A DNA stretch of 64,000 nt from Mycobacterium terramassiliense. Its GTDB lineage: Bacteria > Actinomycetota > Actinomycetes > Mycobacteriales > Mycobacteriaceae. Positions 28,855 through 40,313 of this stretch are shown here, piece after piece. The notes below the pieces were generated by a model. The model searched no databases and was not told the DNA's origin. It was given only the letters and a program-made list of their open reading frames with translations. The DNA is taken from NCBI RefSeq assembly GCF_900157385.1, contig NZ_LT717699.1, positions 540,524 through 604,523 on the forward strand, given 5' to 3'. The position numbers were made by a program, and so were the translations under genes. Within the stretch, counting starts at the first letter, position 1, and each line of letters opens with the position of its first letter.

Positions 28855-29544
28855 TCAGCGTGCGGGGCCCGGCGCGATCGGCTGGCCGGCCACCGGGCCG
28901 CCGGCCGGCGCCGGGCCGGTCGGCTCGCCCTTGCCGGTCCCGGCCATGTCGATGATGGGAGCGGCCACCGGCGCCGCGGCGTCCAGCGGGCCGCCGGCGA
29001 GCGCGATCAGCGGAGCGCCGACCGGCACGACGGGCACGGGCGCCCCCACGGGCACCGGCGGTATCGGCGCGCCGATGGGCACCGGCGGTATCGGCGCGCC
29101 GATGGGCACCGGCGGTATCGGCGCGCCGACGGGCACCGGCGGCACCGGCGCGCCCACGGGCACCGGCGGGCCGAGCGCGATCAGCGGAACACCGGCCGGC
29201 ACCACCGGAACCGGCCCGGGCGCAACCAGCGGCACGCCGGACATGTCGGTGATCGGGGCGCTCGACGTGCATACGGTGGCGGCCGGTGCGGGTCCGCCGG
29301 CCGCGGGTGCGGGTCCGGCGGGCGCGGGTCCGACCACTCCCGGCGCGCCCGCGCCCAGCGGTACGCCGCCGGCCGCCGGCCCGCCGGCTGCCGGCGCGCC
29401 GGCCTCGCCCGACTGCCCCTGGATGCAGGCGTAGCCGCCGGTTTTCAGCGGGGCGGCCGTCGTATCCGGGCTCAGCGCTATTGCGGCCCCGCACAGTCCA
29501 GCGATGGCACCAACCGTGATGTTGAACCGATCAAAGCCCGTCAT
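28855..29544 (-). CDS. Secreted Pro/Gly/Val/Ala-rich repeat protein (Rv1435c-like)
   Basis: 229 residues. A signal sequence (FNITVGAIAGLCGAAIAL...TTAA) leads to a low-complexity protein dominated by Pro, Ala, Gly and Val, with two cysteines (YACIQGQ, ATVCTSS). The centre is a tandem decapeptide repeat of the type VPVGAPIPPV/I. The ATG at 29544 has GAAGGAG nine bases upstream; an alternative TTG at 29571 adds nine residues that would include the ribosome binding site. It matches M. tuberculosis Rv1435c, a secreted protein of unknown function. Such proteins are often surface or cell-wall associated. Confidence 0.82.
   Translation of the reverse strand: MTGFDRFNITVGAIAGLCGAAIALSPDTTAAPLKTGGYACIQGQSGEAGAPAAGGPAAGGVPLGAGAPGVVGPAPAGPAPAAGGPAPAATVCTSSAPITDMSGVPLVAPGPVPVVPAGVPLIALGPPVPVGAPVPPVPVGAPIPPVPIGAPIPPVPIGAPIPPVPVGAPVPVVPVGAPLIALAGGPLDAAAPVAAPIIDMAGTGKGEPTGPAPAGGPVAGQPIAPGPAR
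29040..29170 (-). repeat. Tandem 30-bp repeat encoding a decapeptide
   Basis: About four to five near-identical 30-base units containing GGCACCGGCGGTATCGGCGC encode repeats like PIPPVPIGAP in the Pro-rich secreted protein. Middle copies are almost identical, so copy number may vary between strains. Confidence 0.75.
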
Positions 29545-31031
<1,487 letters not shown>

Positions 31032-31034
31032 GCC

Positions 31035-32261
31035 GTGAGCATCCCGACTCTCGAAGACCTTCTCGCCGAAGGTGTTTCGGGCCGAGGCGTGCTGGTGCGC
31101 TCCGACCTGAACGTGCCGCTCGACGAAGACGGCGCCATCACCGACGCCGGGCGCATCACCGCGTCCGTGCCGACGCTGCAGGCGCTGCTGGAGGCCGGCG
31201 CCAAGGTAGTGGTCACCGCGCACCTCGGTCGTCCCAAGAACGGGGCCGACCCGAAATTGTCGCTGGCGCCGGTCGCCGCGGCGCTCGGCGACCAGCTGGG
31301 CCGGCACGTCCAGCTGGCCGGCGATGTCGTCGGCGGCGACGCGCTGGCCCGGTCCGAGGGACTGACCGACGGCGACATCCTGCTGCTGGAGAACATCCGC
31401 TTCGACCCGCGCGAAACCAGCAAGGACGACGGCGAGCGGCTCGCGCTGGCCCGGCAACTGGCCGAATTGGTAGGGCCGACGGGCGCTTTCGTCTCCGACG
31501 GCTTCGGGGTGGTGCACCGCAAGCAGGCCTCCGTGTACGACGTCGCCACGCTGCTGCCGCACTACGCCGGCACGCTGGTGGCCGAGGAGATCCGGGTGCT
31601 GAAGCGGCTGACCACCTCGACCGCGCGCCCGTACGCCGTGGTGCTCGGCGGGTCGAAGGTGTCCGACAAGCTCGGCGTCATCGAGTCGCTGGCTACCAAG
31701 GCGGACAGCATCGTCATCGGCGGCGGAATGTGCTTCACTTTCCTTGCCGCACAGGGCCTTTCGGTGGGCACGTCACTGCTCGAAAACGAGATGGTCGACA
31801 CCTGTCACCGCTTGTGTGAGACCTACGCCGACGTGCTGCACCTTCCGGTGGACATCGTGGCGGCCGAGAAGTTCGCCGCCGATTCGCCGCCGGAAACCGT
31901 TGCGGCGGACAGGATTCCGCAGGACAGGATCGGGCTGGACATCGGGCCGGAGTCGGTCAGGCGGTTCGCCACGTTGCTGTCCAACGCCAAGACCATCTTC
32001 TGGAACGGCCCGATGGGCGTGTTCGAGTTCCCGGCGTTCGCCGCCGGCACAAAAGGCATCGCCGAGGCGATCGCCGCGGCGACGGGCAAGGGCGCGTTCA
32101 GCGTGGTGGGCGGGGGGGATTCGGCGGCCGCGGTGCGCGCGCTCGGCATCTCCGAGGGTGACTTCTCGCACATCTCCACCGGCGGTGGCGCATCGCTGGA
32201 GTACCTGGAGGGCAAGACGCTGCCGGGCATCGAGGTGCTTGGCCGTCCGCAGCCCTCCTGA
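31035..32261 (+). CDS. pgk: Phosphoglycerate kinase
   Basis: 408 residues, full length. Substrate-site residues are in [15 protein letters not shown] (about 20-34) and TAHLGRPK; the nucleotide domain has [31 protein letters not shown] and [10 protein letters not shown]. It makes ATP from 1,3-bisphosphoglycerate. GTG start, second gene of the glycolytic operon. Confidence 0.98.
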   Translation: MSIPTLEDLLAEGVSGRGVLVRSDLNVPLDEDGAITDAGRITASVPTLQALLEAGAKVVVTAHLGRPKNGADPKLSLAPVAAALGDQLGRHVQLAGDVVGGDALARSEGLTDGDILLLENIRFDPRETSKDDGERLALARQLAELVGPTGAFVSDGFGVVHRKQASVYDVATLLPHYAGTLVAEEIRVLKRLTTSTARPYAVVLGGSKVSDKLGVIESLATKADSIVIGGGMCFTFLAAQGLSVGTSLLENEMVDTCHRLCETYADVLHLPVDIVAAEKFAADSPPETVAADRIPQDRIGLDIGPESVRRFATLLSNAKTIFWNGPMGVFEFPAFAAGTKGIAEAIAAATGKGAFSVVGGGDSAAAVRALGISEGDFSHISTGGGASLEYLEGKTLPGIEVLGRPQPS

Positions 32262-32291
32262 AGCCAAGTCGAGCCAAAGCAAAGGAGACTC

Positions 32292-33077
32292 GTGAGCCGC
32301 ACGCCACTGATCGCCGGCAACTGGAAGATGAACCTCAACCACTTCGAGGCGATCGCGCTGGTGCAAAAGGTGGCGTTCGCGCTGCCGGACAAGTACTACG
32401 ACAAGGTGGACGTCACGGTGATCCCGCCGTTCACCGACCTGCGCAGCGTCCAGACGCTGGTCGACGGCGACAAGTTGCGGCTGACGTACGGGTCCCAGGA
32501 CCTGTCCCCGCATGACTCCGGCGCCTACACCGGCGACATCAGCGGCGCCTTCCTGGCCAAGCTCGGCTGCAGCTTCGTCGTGGTCGGGCACTCCGAGCGG
32601 CGCACCTACCACAACGAGGACGACGCGCTGGTCGCCGCCAAGGCCGCCGCCGCGCTCAGGCACGGGCTCACCCCGATCGTGTGCATCGGCGAGCACCTGG
32701 ACGTCCGGGAGGCGGGCAACCACGTGCCGCACTGTGAGGAGCAGCTGCGCGGCTCGCTGGCGGGCCTGTCGGGAGAGCAGATCGCCAAGGTCGTCGTCGC
32801 CTACGAGCCGGTCTGGGCGATCGGCACCGGGCGGGTGGCCAGCGCGACCGACGCCCAGGAGGTGTGCGCCGCGATCCGCAGCCAGCTGGGCACCCTGGCG
32901 TCGCCGCAGGTCGCCGACACCGTGCGGGTGCTCTACGGCGGGTCGGTGAACGCCAAGAACATCGGCGACATCGTCGCCCAGAACGACATCGACGGGGCCC
33001 TGGTCGGCGGCGCGTCGCTGGACGGCGAGCAATTCGCGACCCTGGCGGCCATCGCCGCCGGCGGGCCGCTACCGTGA
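32292..33077 (+). CDS. tpiA: Triosephosphate isomerase
   Basis: 261 residues. Motifs: AGNWKMNLN (catalytic Lys), [14 protein letters not shown] (catalytic His), and [14 protein letters not shown] (catalytic Glu and flexible loop). It interconverts dihydroxyacetone phosphate and glyceraldehyde 3-phosphate. GTG start with AAAGGAGA upstream. Third gene of the operon. Confidence 0.98.
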   Translation: MSRTPLIAGNWKMNLNHFEAIALVQKVAFALPDKYYDKVDVTVIPPFTDLRSVQTLVDGDKLRLTYGSQDLSPHDSGAYTGDISGAFLAKLGCSFVVVGHSERRTYHNEDDALVAAKAAAALRHGLTPIVCIGEHLDVREAGNHVPHCEEQLRGSLAGLSGEQIAKVVVAYEPVWAIGTGRVASATDAQEVCAAIRSQLGTLASPQVADTVRVLYGGSVNAKNIGDIVAQNDIDGALVGGASLDGEQFATLAAIAAGGPLP

Positions 33078-33094
33078 CGCCGGCCCGCCCCCGG

Positions 33095-33100
33095 TAGGCT
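33095..33100 (+). promoter_or_regulatory. -10 element of probable leaderless secG promoter
   Basis: TAGGCT is followed by six bases and the secG ATG. It suggests that secG can be transcribed independently of the upstream glycolytic operon. Confidence 0.5.
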
Positions 33101-33106
33101 TACCGC

Positions 33107-33340
33107 ATGCAATTGGGCCTGCAGATCACCCTGGTGGTCACCAGCATCCTGGTGGTGCTGCTGGTGCTGCTGCACCGCGCCAAGGGCGGCGGCCTGTCGA
33201 CCCTGTTCGGCGGCGGTGTGCAGTCGAGCCTGTCCGGGTCGACGGTGGTGGAGAAGAACCTCGACCGGCTGACGGTGTTCATCGTGGGCATCTGGCTGGT
33301 GTGCATCGTCGGCATGGCCCTGCTGATCAAGTACCGCTAA
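33107..33340 (+). CDS. secG: Preprotein translocase subunit SecG
   Basis: 77 residues with two membrane helices (about 4-22 and 54-74) and the conserved cytosolic loop LLHRAKGGGLSTLFGGG. SecG joins SecY and SecE in the protein export channel. Its stop codon (TAA) and the stop of the convergent transporter (TAG on the other strand) share the palindrome CTAA, so the genes overlap by four bases tail to tail. Confidence 0.95.
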   Translation: MQLGLQITLVVTSILVVLLVLLHRAKGGGLSTLFGGGVQSSLSGSTVVEKNLDRLTVFIVGIWLVCIVGMALLIKYR

Positions 33341-35364
33341 CCCCCGCTGGCGGCGCGCGTGTCACTCGACGCGGCGCGGTCGATCCCGCTGCGAACGTCG
33401 CCGGCCCGATATACGACCCGGGACAGGTCCCGGCGCTCGGACGAACGCAGCTGCCACGGCACGCTGGTGACCATCACCCCCGGCTCGAACAGCAAGCGCC
33501 CCTTGAGCCGCCAGGAGCTCTGGTTGTGCAGCAGGTTCTCCCACCAACGGCCGACGACGTATTCGGGGATGTAGACGTTGATGACGTCGCGGGACGGGCC
33601 GTTGCGCAGCCGCTTGATGTAATCGATCACGGGCCGGGTGATCTCGCGGTAGGGCGACTCGATGACTTTCAGCGGCACGTCGACGCTCAGGTTCCGCCAA
33701 TCCTGGACCAGCGCCGTGGTGTCGACGTCGTCGACCTTGACCGTCAACGCGGTCAGCGTGTCCGGATTGGTCGCCCGGGCGAACATGACCGCGCGCAGGG
33801 TCGGCTTGTGCCAACTCGAGACCAGCACGATCGCGTGCACCCGGCTCGGCCGGACTTGCTCGTCTTCGTCCTCGATGCGAAGTTCGGTGCCCACGTGCGC
33901 GTAATGCCGTCGTATCCCCTGCATCACGAGGCACAGCACCGGGATCGCGATCACCACCAGATAGGCGCCGTGGGTGAATTTGGTCACCATCACCACGACC
34001 AGGACGACGCCGGTCAGGCAGGCGCCGAACGCGTTGATGGCCCGCGCGCGGTGGATCTTGAGCCGTGGCGCGCCGGCGTCGGCGTCGCGCAGTGCCCGGT
34101 TCCAATGCCACACCATGCCCGTCTGGCACAACGTGAACGAGGTGAACACGCCGAGGATGTAGAGCTGGATCAGCCGGGTCGTCGAGCCGTCGAACGCGTA
34201 GATCAGCCCGCCGGCGATGGCCGCCAACAGGATGATGCCGTTGGAGAACGCGAGCCGGTCACCGCGGGTGTGCAGTTGCCGTGGCAGATAGCGATCCTGG
34301 GCCAGGATCGAGCCCAGTAGCGGAAACCCGTTGTAGGCGGTGTTGGCGGCCAGGATCAGGATCAGCGCCGTCGCGGCCTGCAGGTAGAAGAACATCACGC
34401 TGTTGTTGCCGAACACCGCGGCCGAGATCTGGGCGATCACCGTGCGCTGCGGGTCCCGGTTGCAATCGCCGCGGAAACCGACGAGATCGCAGGTGTTTTC
34501 CACCACGCGGGTGTGGGCGATCAGGGCCAGCGCGGTGACGCCGACGAACATCGTGATCGCCAGGCCTCCCATCAAGGACATCGTCCGTGCGGCGTTGAGT
34601 GCCTTGGGTTTCCGAAACGCGGGCCCCCCGTTGGAAATCGCCTCCACGCCCGTGAGCGCGGTGCAGCCGGACGAAAACGCGCGCAGCGCCAGCAGGGCGA
34701 TCGCCAGCAGGCTGAGTCCCGACAGCTCGGGGTGGATGCCGTAGTGGGCGCTCTCGGCCTGCGGCGCGTCGCCGAGAAGCGTGCGAACCAGACCGATGCC
34801 GATCATCAGCAGCACGCCGGCGATGAAGGCGTAGGTCGGTACGGCGAACGCACGACCGGACTCGCGGACACCGCGGAGGTTCATCGCGGTCAACACCAGG
34901 ATGAAACCGATATTGACCGCCACCCGGTACGGATTGAGTTCGGGCACAGCGGAAATGATGTTGTCCACGCCCGCCGCGACGGACACCGCCACCGTCATGA
35001 CGTAGTCCACCAGCAGCGCCGCCGCCACCACCAAGCCGGCGCGCGGTCCCAGATTTCTGGAGGCGACCTCGTAGGAGCCGCCGCCGCTGGGATACGCCTG
35101 CACCACCTGCCGGTAGGACAACACCACGACGCCGAGCAGCACCACCACCGCGGCGGCGATCCACGGCGTCAGGTACAGGTAGCTCAGGGCCCCGAGGGTC
35201 AGGATCAACAGGATCTCTTGTGTGGCGTACGCCACCGAGGACAACGGGTCGCTCGCGAAGATCGCCAGGGCGATCCGCTTGGGCAACAGCGTGTGGTGCA
35301 GGCGATCGCTGCGAAACGGCCGACCCACAATCAGGCGCTTGACCAGCGAAGTCGGTGACGACAC
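33337..35364 (-). CDS. KimA-like APC potassium transporter with UspA-like tail
   Basis: 675 residues. Residues about 30-480 form about 12 membrane helices of the amino-acid/polyamine/cation superfamily, with IFASDPLSSVAYATQEILL near the first helix, the signature seen in KimA (YdaO) potassium/proton symporters. The last about 170 residues form a UspA-like cytosolic domain (HAIVLVSSWHKPTLRAVMFA, LTALTVKVDDVD, VPLKVIESPYREITRPV), also as in KimA. High-affinity K+ uptake, often inhibited by cyclic di-AMP, is the family role; an amino acid permease is the older annotation. The GTG at 35364 follows TACGCT-N6, a leaderless signature, and matches paralogue starts; the frame extends 58 codons further up toward ppc. 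Confidence 0.85.
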   Translation of the reverse strand: MSSPTSLVKRLIVGRPFRSDRLHHTLLPKRIALAIFASDPLSSVAYATQEILLILTLGALSYLYLTPWIAAAVVVLLGVVVLSYRQVVQAYPSGGGSYEVASRNLGPRAGLVVAAALLVDYVMTVAVSVAAGVDNIISAVPELNPYRVAVNIGFILVLTAMNLRGVRESGRAFAVPTYAFIAGVLLMIGIGLVRTLLGDAPQAESAHYGIHPELSGLSLLAIALLALRAFSSGCTALTGVEAISNGGPAFRKPKALNAARTMSLMGGLAITMFVGVTALALIAHTRVVENTCDLVGFRGDCNRDPQRTVIAQISAAVFGNNSVMFFYLQAATALILILAANTAYNGFPLLGSILAQDRYLPRQLHTRGDRLAFSNGIILLAAIAGGLIYAFDGSTTRLIQLYILGVFTSFTLCQTGMVWHWNRALRDADAGAPRLKIHRARAINAFGACLTGVVLVVVMVTKFTHGAYLVVIAIPVLCLVMQGIRRHYAHVGTELRIEDEDEQVRPSRVHAIVLVSSWHKPTLRAVMFARATNPDTLTALTVKVDDVDTTALVQDWRNLSVDVPLKVIESPYREITRPVIDYIKRLRNGPSRDVINVYIPEYVVGRWWENLLHNQSSWRLKGRLLFEPGVMVTSVPWQLRSSERRDLSRVVYRAGDVRSGIDRAASSDTRAASGG

Positions 35365-35370
35365 GGTAGG

Positions 35371-35376
35371 AGCGTA
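35371..35376 (-). promoter_or_regulatory. -10 element of probable leaderless promoter for the KimA-like gene
   Basis: On the minus strand TACGCT is followed by six bases and the GTG at 35364. No ribosome binding site precedes the GTG. Confidence 0.5.
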
Positions 35377-35407
35377 GTGGCGAATCCACGCGCGCAACCG
35401 CCCCCCG

Positions 35408-35425
35408 CCGTAGAGATTCCGTAAA
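35408..35425 (-). promoter_or_regulatory. Direct repeat upstream of the KimA-like gene
   Basis: On the minus strand TTTACGG-AATC-TCTACGG: two near-identical heptamers with 11-base period, at about -44 to -61 from the predicted start. The layout suits an OmpR-family activator; KdpE is an obvious candidate for a K+ gene, but that is only a guess. Confidence 0.4.
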
Positions 35426-35552
35426 AACTCGGCCGCTGGTTGTCTAGCTTCCGCAAGCGCCACCCGCGCCGGCCGGGCCGTCGGCCTAGCATGCCGGCGC
35501 CGCTGACCCCCTCGGCGGGCGCACGACGCGTTCCGCACCGATACTGGGACGC

Positions 35553-38360
35553 ATGGCTGACGCGTCCGACACCGCGCTGGAGCCGATCGGTGCCGTCCAG
35601 CGCACCCGGGTCGGCCGGGAGGCGACCGAGCCGATGCGCGCCGACATCAGGCTGCTCGGCACCATCCTCGGCGACACCGTGCGGGAGCAGAACGGTGACG
35701 AGGTGTTCGAACTGGTGGAGCGCGCGCGGGTGGCATCCTTCCGGGTGCGGCGCTCCGAGATCGACCGGGCCGAGATGTCCCGCATGTTCGACGGCATCGA
35801 CATCCACCGGGCCATCCCGATCATCCGGGCGTTCAGCCACTTCGCGCTCCTGGCCAACGTGGCCGAGGACATCCACCGGGAACGGCGGCGCAAGATCCAC
35901 GTCGCCGCCGGCGAGGCCCCGCAGGACAGCAGCCTGGCCGCGACGTACGCGAAACTCGATCGGGCCGAGCTGGATTCGGGCACGGTGGCCGCCGCGCTGG
36001 CGGGCGCCCTGGTGTCGCCGGTGATCACCGCCCACCCCACCGAGACCCGCCGGCGCACCGTGTTCGTCACCCAGCACCGGATCACCGAGTTGATGCGGCT
36101 GCACGCCGCCGGGCACACCGAGACCGATCACGGCCGCAACATCGAGCTTGAGTTGCGCCGCCAGGTCCTCACGCTCTGGCAGACCGCGCTGATCCGGCTG
36201 TCGCGGCTGCAGATCACCGACGAGATCGAGGTGGGCCTGCGCTACTATCCGGCCGCGCTGTTCACGGTCATCCCGCAGGTCAACGCCGAGGTGCGCGGCG
36301 CGTTGCGGGCCCGCTGGCCCGACGCCGACCTGCTCGCGGCCCCGATCCTGCAGCCGGGCTCCTGGATCGGCGGTGACCGCGACGGGAACCCAAACGTGAC
36401 CGCCGACGTCGTGCGGCTGGCCACCGGCAGCGCCGCGTTCACCGCACTGGCGCACTACCTGGCCGAGCTCACCGAGCTCGAGCAGGAGCTGTCGATGTCG
36501 GCGCGCCTGATCACGGTCACCGCCGAGGTGGCCGCGCTGGCCGAGGGCTGCGACGAGAAGGCCCGGGCCGACGAGCCCTACCGGCGGGCGCTGCGGGTGA
36601 TCCGGGCCCGGCTCACCGCGACGGCCGCCGAGATCCTGGACCGCCGCCCGCAGCACGAACTCGACCTGGGACTCGAGGCGTATTCCACGCCGGGCGAACT
36701 GCGGGCCGATCTGGACGCCGTCGACGCCTCGCTGCGCACGCACGGCGCCGGGCTGCTGGCCGACGACCGGCTGGCGCGGTTGCGGGAGAGCGTGCGCGTC
36801 TTCGGGTTTCACCTGTCCGGCCTGGACATGCGGCAGAACTCCGACGTGCACGAGGAGGTGATCGGCGAGCTGCTGGCCTGGGCCGGCGTGCATCCGGACT
36901 ACGGCGCGTTGGCAGAAGACGAACGCGTCGAGCTGCTGGCCGGGGAGCTGGCCACCCGCCGCCCGCTGATCGGTGAGCGCGCCCAACTGTCCGACCTGGC
37001 CCGCGGCGAGCTGGGCGTCGTCGCGGCGGCCGCCCGCGCGGTCGAGCGTTACGGGCCGGCGGCGGTGCCCAACTACGTCATCTCGATGTGCCAGTCGGTG
37101 TCGGACGTCCTGGAGGCGGCGATCCTGCTCAAAGAGGCCGGCCTGCTGGACGCCTCCGGGCCGGAAACCTATTGCCCCGTGGGCATCTCGCCGCTTTTCG
37201 AGACGATCGACGACCTGCACAACGGTGCGTCGATATTGCAGGCGATGCTCGACCTGCCCATCTACCGGGCGCTCGTCGCCGCGCGCGGCAACTCGCAGGA
37301 AGTGATGCTGGGCTACTCGGACTCCAACAAGGACGGCGGCTACCTGGCGGCCAACTGGGCCGTCTACCGGGCCGAGCTCACCCTCGTCGAGGTGGCGCGC
37401 AAATCCGGCGTGCGATTGCGGCTTTTCCACGGTCGCGGCGGGACGGTCGGCCGCGGCGGCGGCCCCAGCTACCAGGCGATCCTCGCGCAACCCCCGGGGG
37501 CGGTGAACGGTTCGCTGCGCCTCACCGAGCAGGGCGAGGTGATCGCCGCGAAGTACGCCGAGCCGCAGACGGCCCGGCGCAACCTGGAGAGCCTGGTGGC
37601 GGCCACGCTGGAGTCGACGCTGCTGGACGTCGAGGGCCTGGGCGACGCCGCGGAACCCGCCTACGCGGTGCTCGACGAGGTGGCGGCCCTGGCCCACCGG
37701 GCCTACGCCGAATTGGTCCACCAGACACCGGGTTTCGTCGACTATTTCAAGGCCTCCACGCCCGTCAGCGAGATCGGCTCGCTGAACATCGGCAGCCGGC
37801 CGACGTCACGCAAGCCCACCGAATCCATTTCCGACCTGCGCGCCATCCCGTGGGTGCTGGCCTGGACCCAGTCGCGCGTGATGTTGCCGGGCTGGTACGG
37901 CACCGGGTCGGCGTTCCAGGAGTGGATCGCGGCCGGACCGGAAAGCGAGGGCGAGCGGGTCAAGGTCCTGCACGAGCTGTACGAGCGGTGGCCGTTCTTT
38001 CGCAGCGTCCTGTCGAACATGGCGCAGGTGCTCGCCAAGAGCGACCTGGGCCTGGCGGCACGCTATTCCGAACTGGTGGCCGACGAATCGTTGCGGCGCA
38101 GGGTGTTCGACAAGATCGTCGACGAGCACCGGCGCACCATCGCCATGCACAAGCTCATCACCGGTCACGACGACCTGCTCGCCGACAATCCCGCGCTGGC
38201 CCGTTCCGTGTTCAACCGCTTCCCGTACCTGGAGCCGCTCAACCACCTGCAGGTGGAGCTGCTGCGCCGCTACCGCTCGGGCGACGACGACGAGCTGGTG
38301 CAGCGCGGCATCCTGCTGACGATGAACGGGCTTGCGAGCGCGTTACGTAACAGCGGCTGA
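35553..38360 (+). CDS. ppc: Phosphoenolpyruvate carboxylase
   Basis: 935 residues, full length. Active-site blocks are present in order: [13 protein letters not shown] (catalytic His), [29 protein letters not shown], and the mobile loop [14 protein letters not shown]; the C-terminus ends ...[12 protein letters not shown], close to the usual NTG-type terminus. It fixes bicarbonate onto PEP to make oxaloacetate for the TCA cycle. A GATACT -10 with seven bases to the ATG suggests leaderless transcription. As far as I recall, M. tuberculosis lacks ppc while M. leprae and other species keep it near secG. Confidence 0.97.
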   Translation: MADASDTALEPIGAVQRTRVGREATEPMRADIRLLGTILGDTVREQNGDEVFELVERARVASFRVRRSEIDRAEMSRMFDGIDIHRAIPIIRAFSHFALLANVAEDIHRERRRKIHVAAGEAPQDSSLAATYAKLDRAELDSGTVAAALAGALVSPVITAHPTETRRRTVFVTQHRITELMRLHAAGHTETDHGRNIELELRRQVLTLWQTALIRLSRLQITDEIEVGLRYYPAALFTVIPQVNAEVRGALRARWPDADLLAAPILQPGSWIGGDRDGNPNVTADVVRLATGSAAFTALAHYLAELTELEQELSMSARLITVTAEVAALAEGCDEKARADEPYRRALRVIRARLTATAAEILDRRPQHELDLGLEAYSTPGELRADLDAVDASLRTHGAGLLADDRLARLRESVRVFGFHLSGLDMRQNSDVHEEVIGELLAWAGVHPDYGALAEDERVELLAGELATRRPLIGERAQLSDLARGELGVVAAAARAVERYGPAAVPNYVISMCQSVSDVLEAAILLKEAGLLDASGPETYCPVGISPLFETIDDLHNGASILQAMLDLPIYRALVAARGNSQEVMLGYSDSNKDGGYLAANWAVYRAELTLVEVARKSGVRLRLFHGRGGTVGRGGGPSYQAILAQPPGAVNGSLRLTEQGEVIAAKYAEPQTARRNLESLVAATLESTLLDVEGLGDAAEPAYAVLDEVAALAHRAYAELVHQTPGFVDYFKASTPVSEIGSLNIGSRPTSRKPTESISDLRAIPWVLAWTQSRVMLPGWYGTGSAFQEWIAAGPESEGERVKVLHELYERWPFFRSVLSNMAQVLAKSDLGLAARYSELVADESLRRRVFDKIVDEHRRTIAMHKLITGHDDLLADNPALARSVFNRFPYLEPLNHLQVELLRRYRSGDDDELVQRGILLTMNGLASALRNSG

Positions 38361-38376
38361 TGGGCATCCACGTGCC

Positions 38377-39168
38377 ATGGAACCGGCACAAGTCGCCCAA
38401 AACGGCGTGTTCGAACGATTTGCCCGGGCCGGCTATGTGGTCAACGGGGTGCTGCACCTGATCGTCGGCTACCTCGCGTTCCGAATCGCCTTCGGCGACG
38501 GCGGCACCGCCGATCAGACCGGAGCGCTGGCGACGCTGGCGGGCAAACCGGGCGGCCCGGTGGTGCTGTGGTTCGCCGCGGCCGCCCTGCTGACGATGGG
38601 TCTGTGGCGGCTGGTCGAAACGGCCCTCGGTCGATCCAGCGACCGCACCCCGGAGGGCTCCTCGTCGGGAGCGTGGGACCGGGCGAAAGCCTTCGGGCTG
38701 GCGGCGGTGTATCTCGCGTTCGCCTACTCCGCGTTCGGGTATGCGCGGGGCGCCGGGAGGTCGGCCGATCAACAGAACTCGAGCATCAGCGCCCGCCTGA
38801 TGGAGACCCCCGCGGGGACCGTCGCGCTCATCGCCTGCGGCATCGTCGTCGTCGCGGTGGGCGGCTACCACGTCTACAAGGGCGCCAGCCGCAATTTCGT
38901 CGGCGACCTCAAGGGCAAGTCCGGTGACCTGGTGCGGCGCCTCGGCGCGACCGGCTACGTCGCGAAGGGCTTGGTGATCGCGGGCACCGGGGCGCTGATC
39001 GTCGTCGCCGCCTGCCGCTCGGAACCGAAGAAGGCCACCGGCCTGGATGGGGCGCTGAAAACCCTCGGGGCTCAGCCCTACGGGGCGGCGTTGTTGATCG
39101 GGGCCGGCGCCGGGATCATCACGTACGGCCTGTACAGCTTCGTGATGGCCCGATCGACCAAAATGTAG
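38377..39168 (+). CDS. DUF1206 membrane protein
   Basis: 263 residues with six membrane helices arranged as three repeated pairs: FARAGYVVNGVLHLIVGYLAF, AKAFGLAAVYLAFAYSAFGYA and GATGYVAKGLVIAGTGALIV begin the three units, each with a conserved Gly-Tyr/Lys-Gly start. This internal triplication is typical of DUF1206. Function unknown. It starts 16 bases after the ppc stop; an upstream GTG is possible. Possibly co-transcribed with ppc. Confidence 0.83.
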   Translation: MEPAQVAQNGVFERFARAGYVVNGVLHLIVGYLAFRIAFGDGGTADQTGALATLAGKPGGPVVLWFAAAALLTMGLWRLVETALGRSSDRTPEGSSSGAWDRAKAFGLAAVYLAFAYSAFGYARGAGRSADQQNSSISARLMETPAGTVALIACGIVVVAVGGYHVYKGASRNFVGDLKGKSGDLVRRLGATGYVAKGLVIAGTGALIVVAACRSEPKKATGLDGALKTLGAQPYGAALLIGAGAGIITYGLYSFVMARSTKM

Positions 39169-39170
39169 GG

Positions 39171-39560
39171 CTAGCGGTTGCGCAGCCTGTCCAGCATGCC
39201 GCGCACCGCCTGCTCCGTCATCGACAGCGGCGACATCATCGTCTCGCCCACCTTCACCATGTCGTCGATCCGCGCGACGATGGCCTCCACCGGCTCGACC
39301 AGCACGATCAGCCGCTTGGCCAGATCGTCGAGGCTGCCCAGGGTGCCGTCCAGGTGGTCCAGGCCGGCCTCCATGCGTTCGACCGTGGCGTTGAGGTTGG
39401 ACAGCGAGCTGTTGAGCTCCCGCATGGTCCTGCTCAGGCCGTCCAGGACGTCCTCGACCTGTTCGACGGTCTTGTCGGCGTTCAGGGCAGCCTGGGTGAG
39501 GGTTTTGATCCGGCTTCGCTCGGGCCCACCGCGCACGGTTCTGTCTGCCATGACGGCCAT
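39171..39560 (-). CDS. Helical hypothetical protein at the end of the pentose phosphate operon
   Basis: 129 residues, almost entirely amphipathic helix. Regular heptad-like runs of Leu, Met and Val (VEQVEDVLDGLSRTMRELN, LSNLNATVERMEAGLDHL, LDDLAKRLIVLVEPVEAIV, RIDDMVKVGETMM) indicate a long coiled coil or helical bundle; no enzyme motif, signal peptide or membrane helix. Similar sequences are found in chemotaxis-receptor- and apolipoprotein-like helical proteins without specific meaning. It lies 15 bases after pgl, where M. tuberculosis has Rv1444c. A second ATG at 39551 is an equal start candidate. A structural or regulatory partner of the pathway enzymes is possible but unsupported. Confidence 0.7.
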   Translation of the reverse strand: MAVMADRTVRGGPERSRIKTLTQAALNADKTVEQVEDVLDGLSRTMRELNSSLSNLNATVERMEAGLDHLDGTLGSLDDLAKRLIVLVEPVEAIVARIDDMVKVGETMMSPLSMTEQAVRGMLDRLRNR

Positions 39561-39575
39561 TATGACTCGCGCCGG

Positions 39576-40313
39576 TCAGCGCGGAAGCTTGGATGCGGCC
39601 CCTTGGTCGAGCAGCCACAGCGTGGTCTCGAGCCCGACGGCGCCGGCCGCGGGCACCGACGACGGTGCGACGCCGTTGATGGCGGCCGCCGCCGCGTCGG
39701 CCTTGCCCGCCCCGGACACCATCAGCCACACCTCGCGGGACCGCTGGATCGCGGGCAGCGTCAACGTGATTCGCTGCGGCGGCGGCTTGGGGGAGTTCTC
39801 GACGGGCACCACCATGCGGACGTTCTCGTGCACGGCGGGAGTGTCCGGGAACAGCGAGTTGATGTGGCCCTCGGGACCCATGCCGAGCAGGTGGACGTCG
39901 AAATTCGGCGCCGGCTGCCCGGGTTGGGCGTTGGCGGCCAGCAACTGTTCGTAGGCCAGCGCCGCCGCGGCGATGTCCGTGCCGAACTCACCGTCGCTGG
40001 CCGGCATCGCGTGCACGTGGCTGGACGGGATGTCGATGTGATCGAGCAGGGCTTCCCGCGCCTGCTTGTCGTTGCGCTCGTCGTCGTCCTCGGGCACGTA
40101 GCGTTCGTCGCCCCAGAACAGATGCACGTTGGACCACTCGACCTGTTGACCTCTGAGGTGCTTCAGCAGCCCGATGCCGTTGCCGCCGCCGGTCAGCACG
40201 ATCAGCGCCCGCCCCCGGGCCGCCACCGCGGAGCCGATGGTATCGACCAGGCGCCCGCCCGCGGCCTCGACCAGGGCGTCGCCATCCGGAAAAACCTCGA
40301 CTATGGGAGTCAC
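39576..40313 (-). CDS. pgl: 6-phosphogluconolactonase
   Basis: 245 residues of the Pgl/NagB-like family (devB in older naming). Key segments: [46 protein letters not shown] and [12 protein letters not shown]. It hydrolyses the lactone made by glucose-6-phosphate dehydrogenase. The start is a GTG overlapping the opcA stop (GTGA); the longer frame upstream lies inside opcA. Confidence 0.95.
   Translation of the reverse strand: MTPIVEVFPDGDALVEAAGGRLVDTIGSAVAARGRALIVLTGGGNGIGLLKHLRGQQVEWSNVHLFWGDERYVPEDDDERNDKQAREALLDHIDIPSSHVHAMPASDGEFGTDIAAAALAYEQLLAANAQPGQPAPNFDVHLLGMGPEGHINSLFPDTPAVHENVRMVVPVENSPKPPPQRITLTLPAIQRSREVWLMVSGAGKADAAAAAINGVAPSSVPAAGAVGLETTLWLLDQGAASKLPR

Noticed and set aside
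33337..33340. Four-base overlap of secG and the convergent transporter as an unusual arrangement
   Set aside because: Stop codons sharing CTAA are a common by-product of compact convergent genes.
35331..37721. A 796-residue minus-strand open frame
   Set aside because: It is the complement of ppc, whose motifs and length are complete; the translated sequence has no family resemblance.
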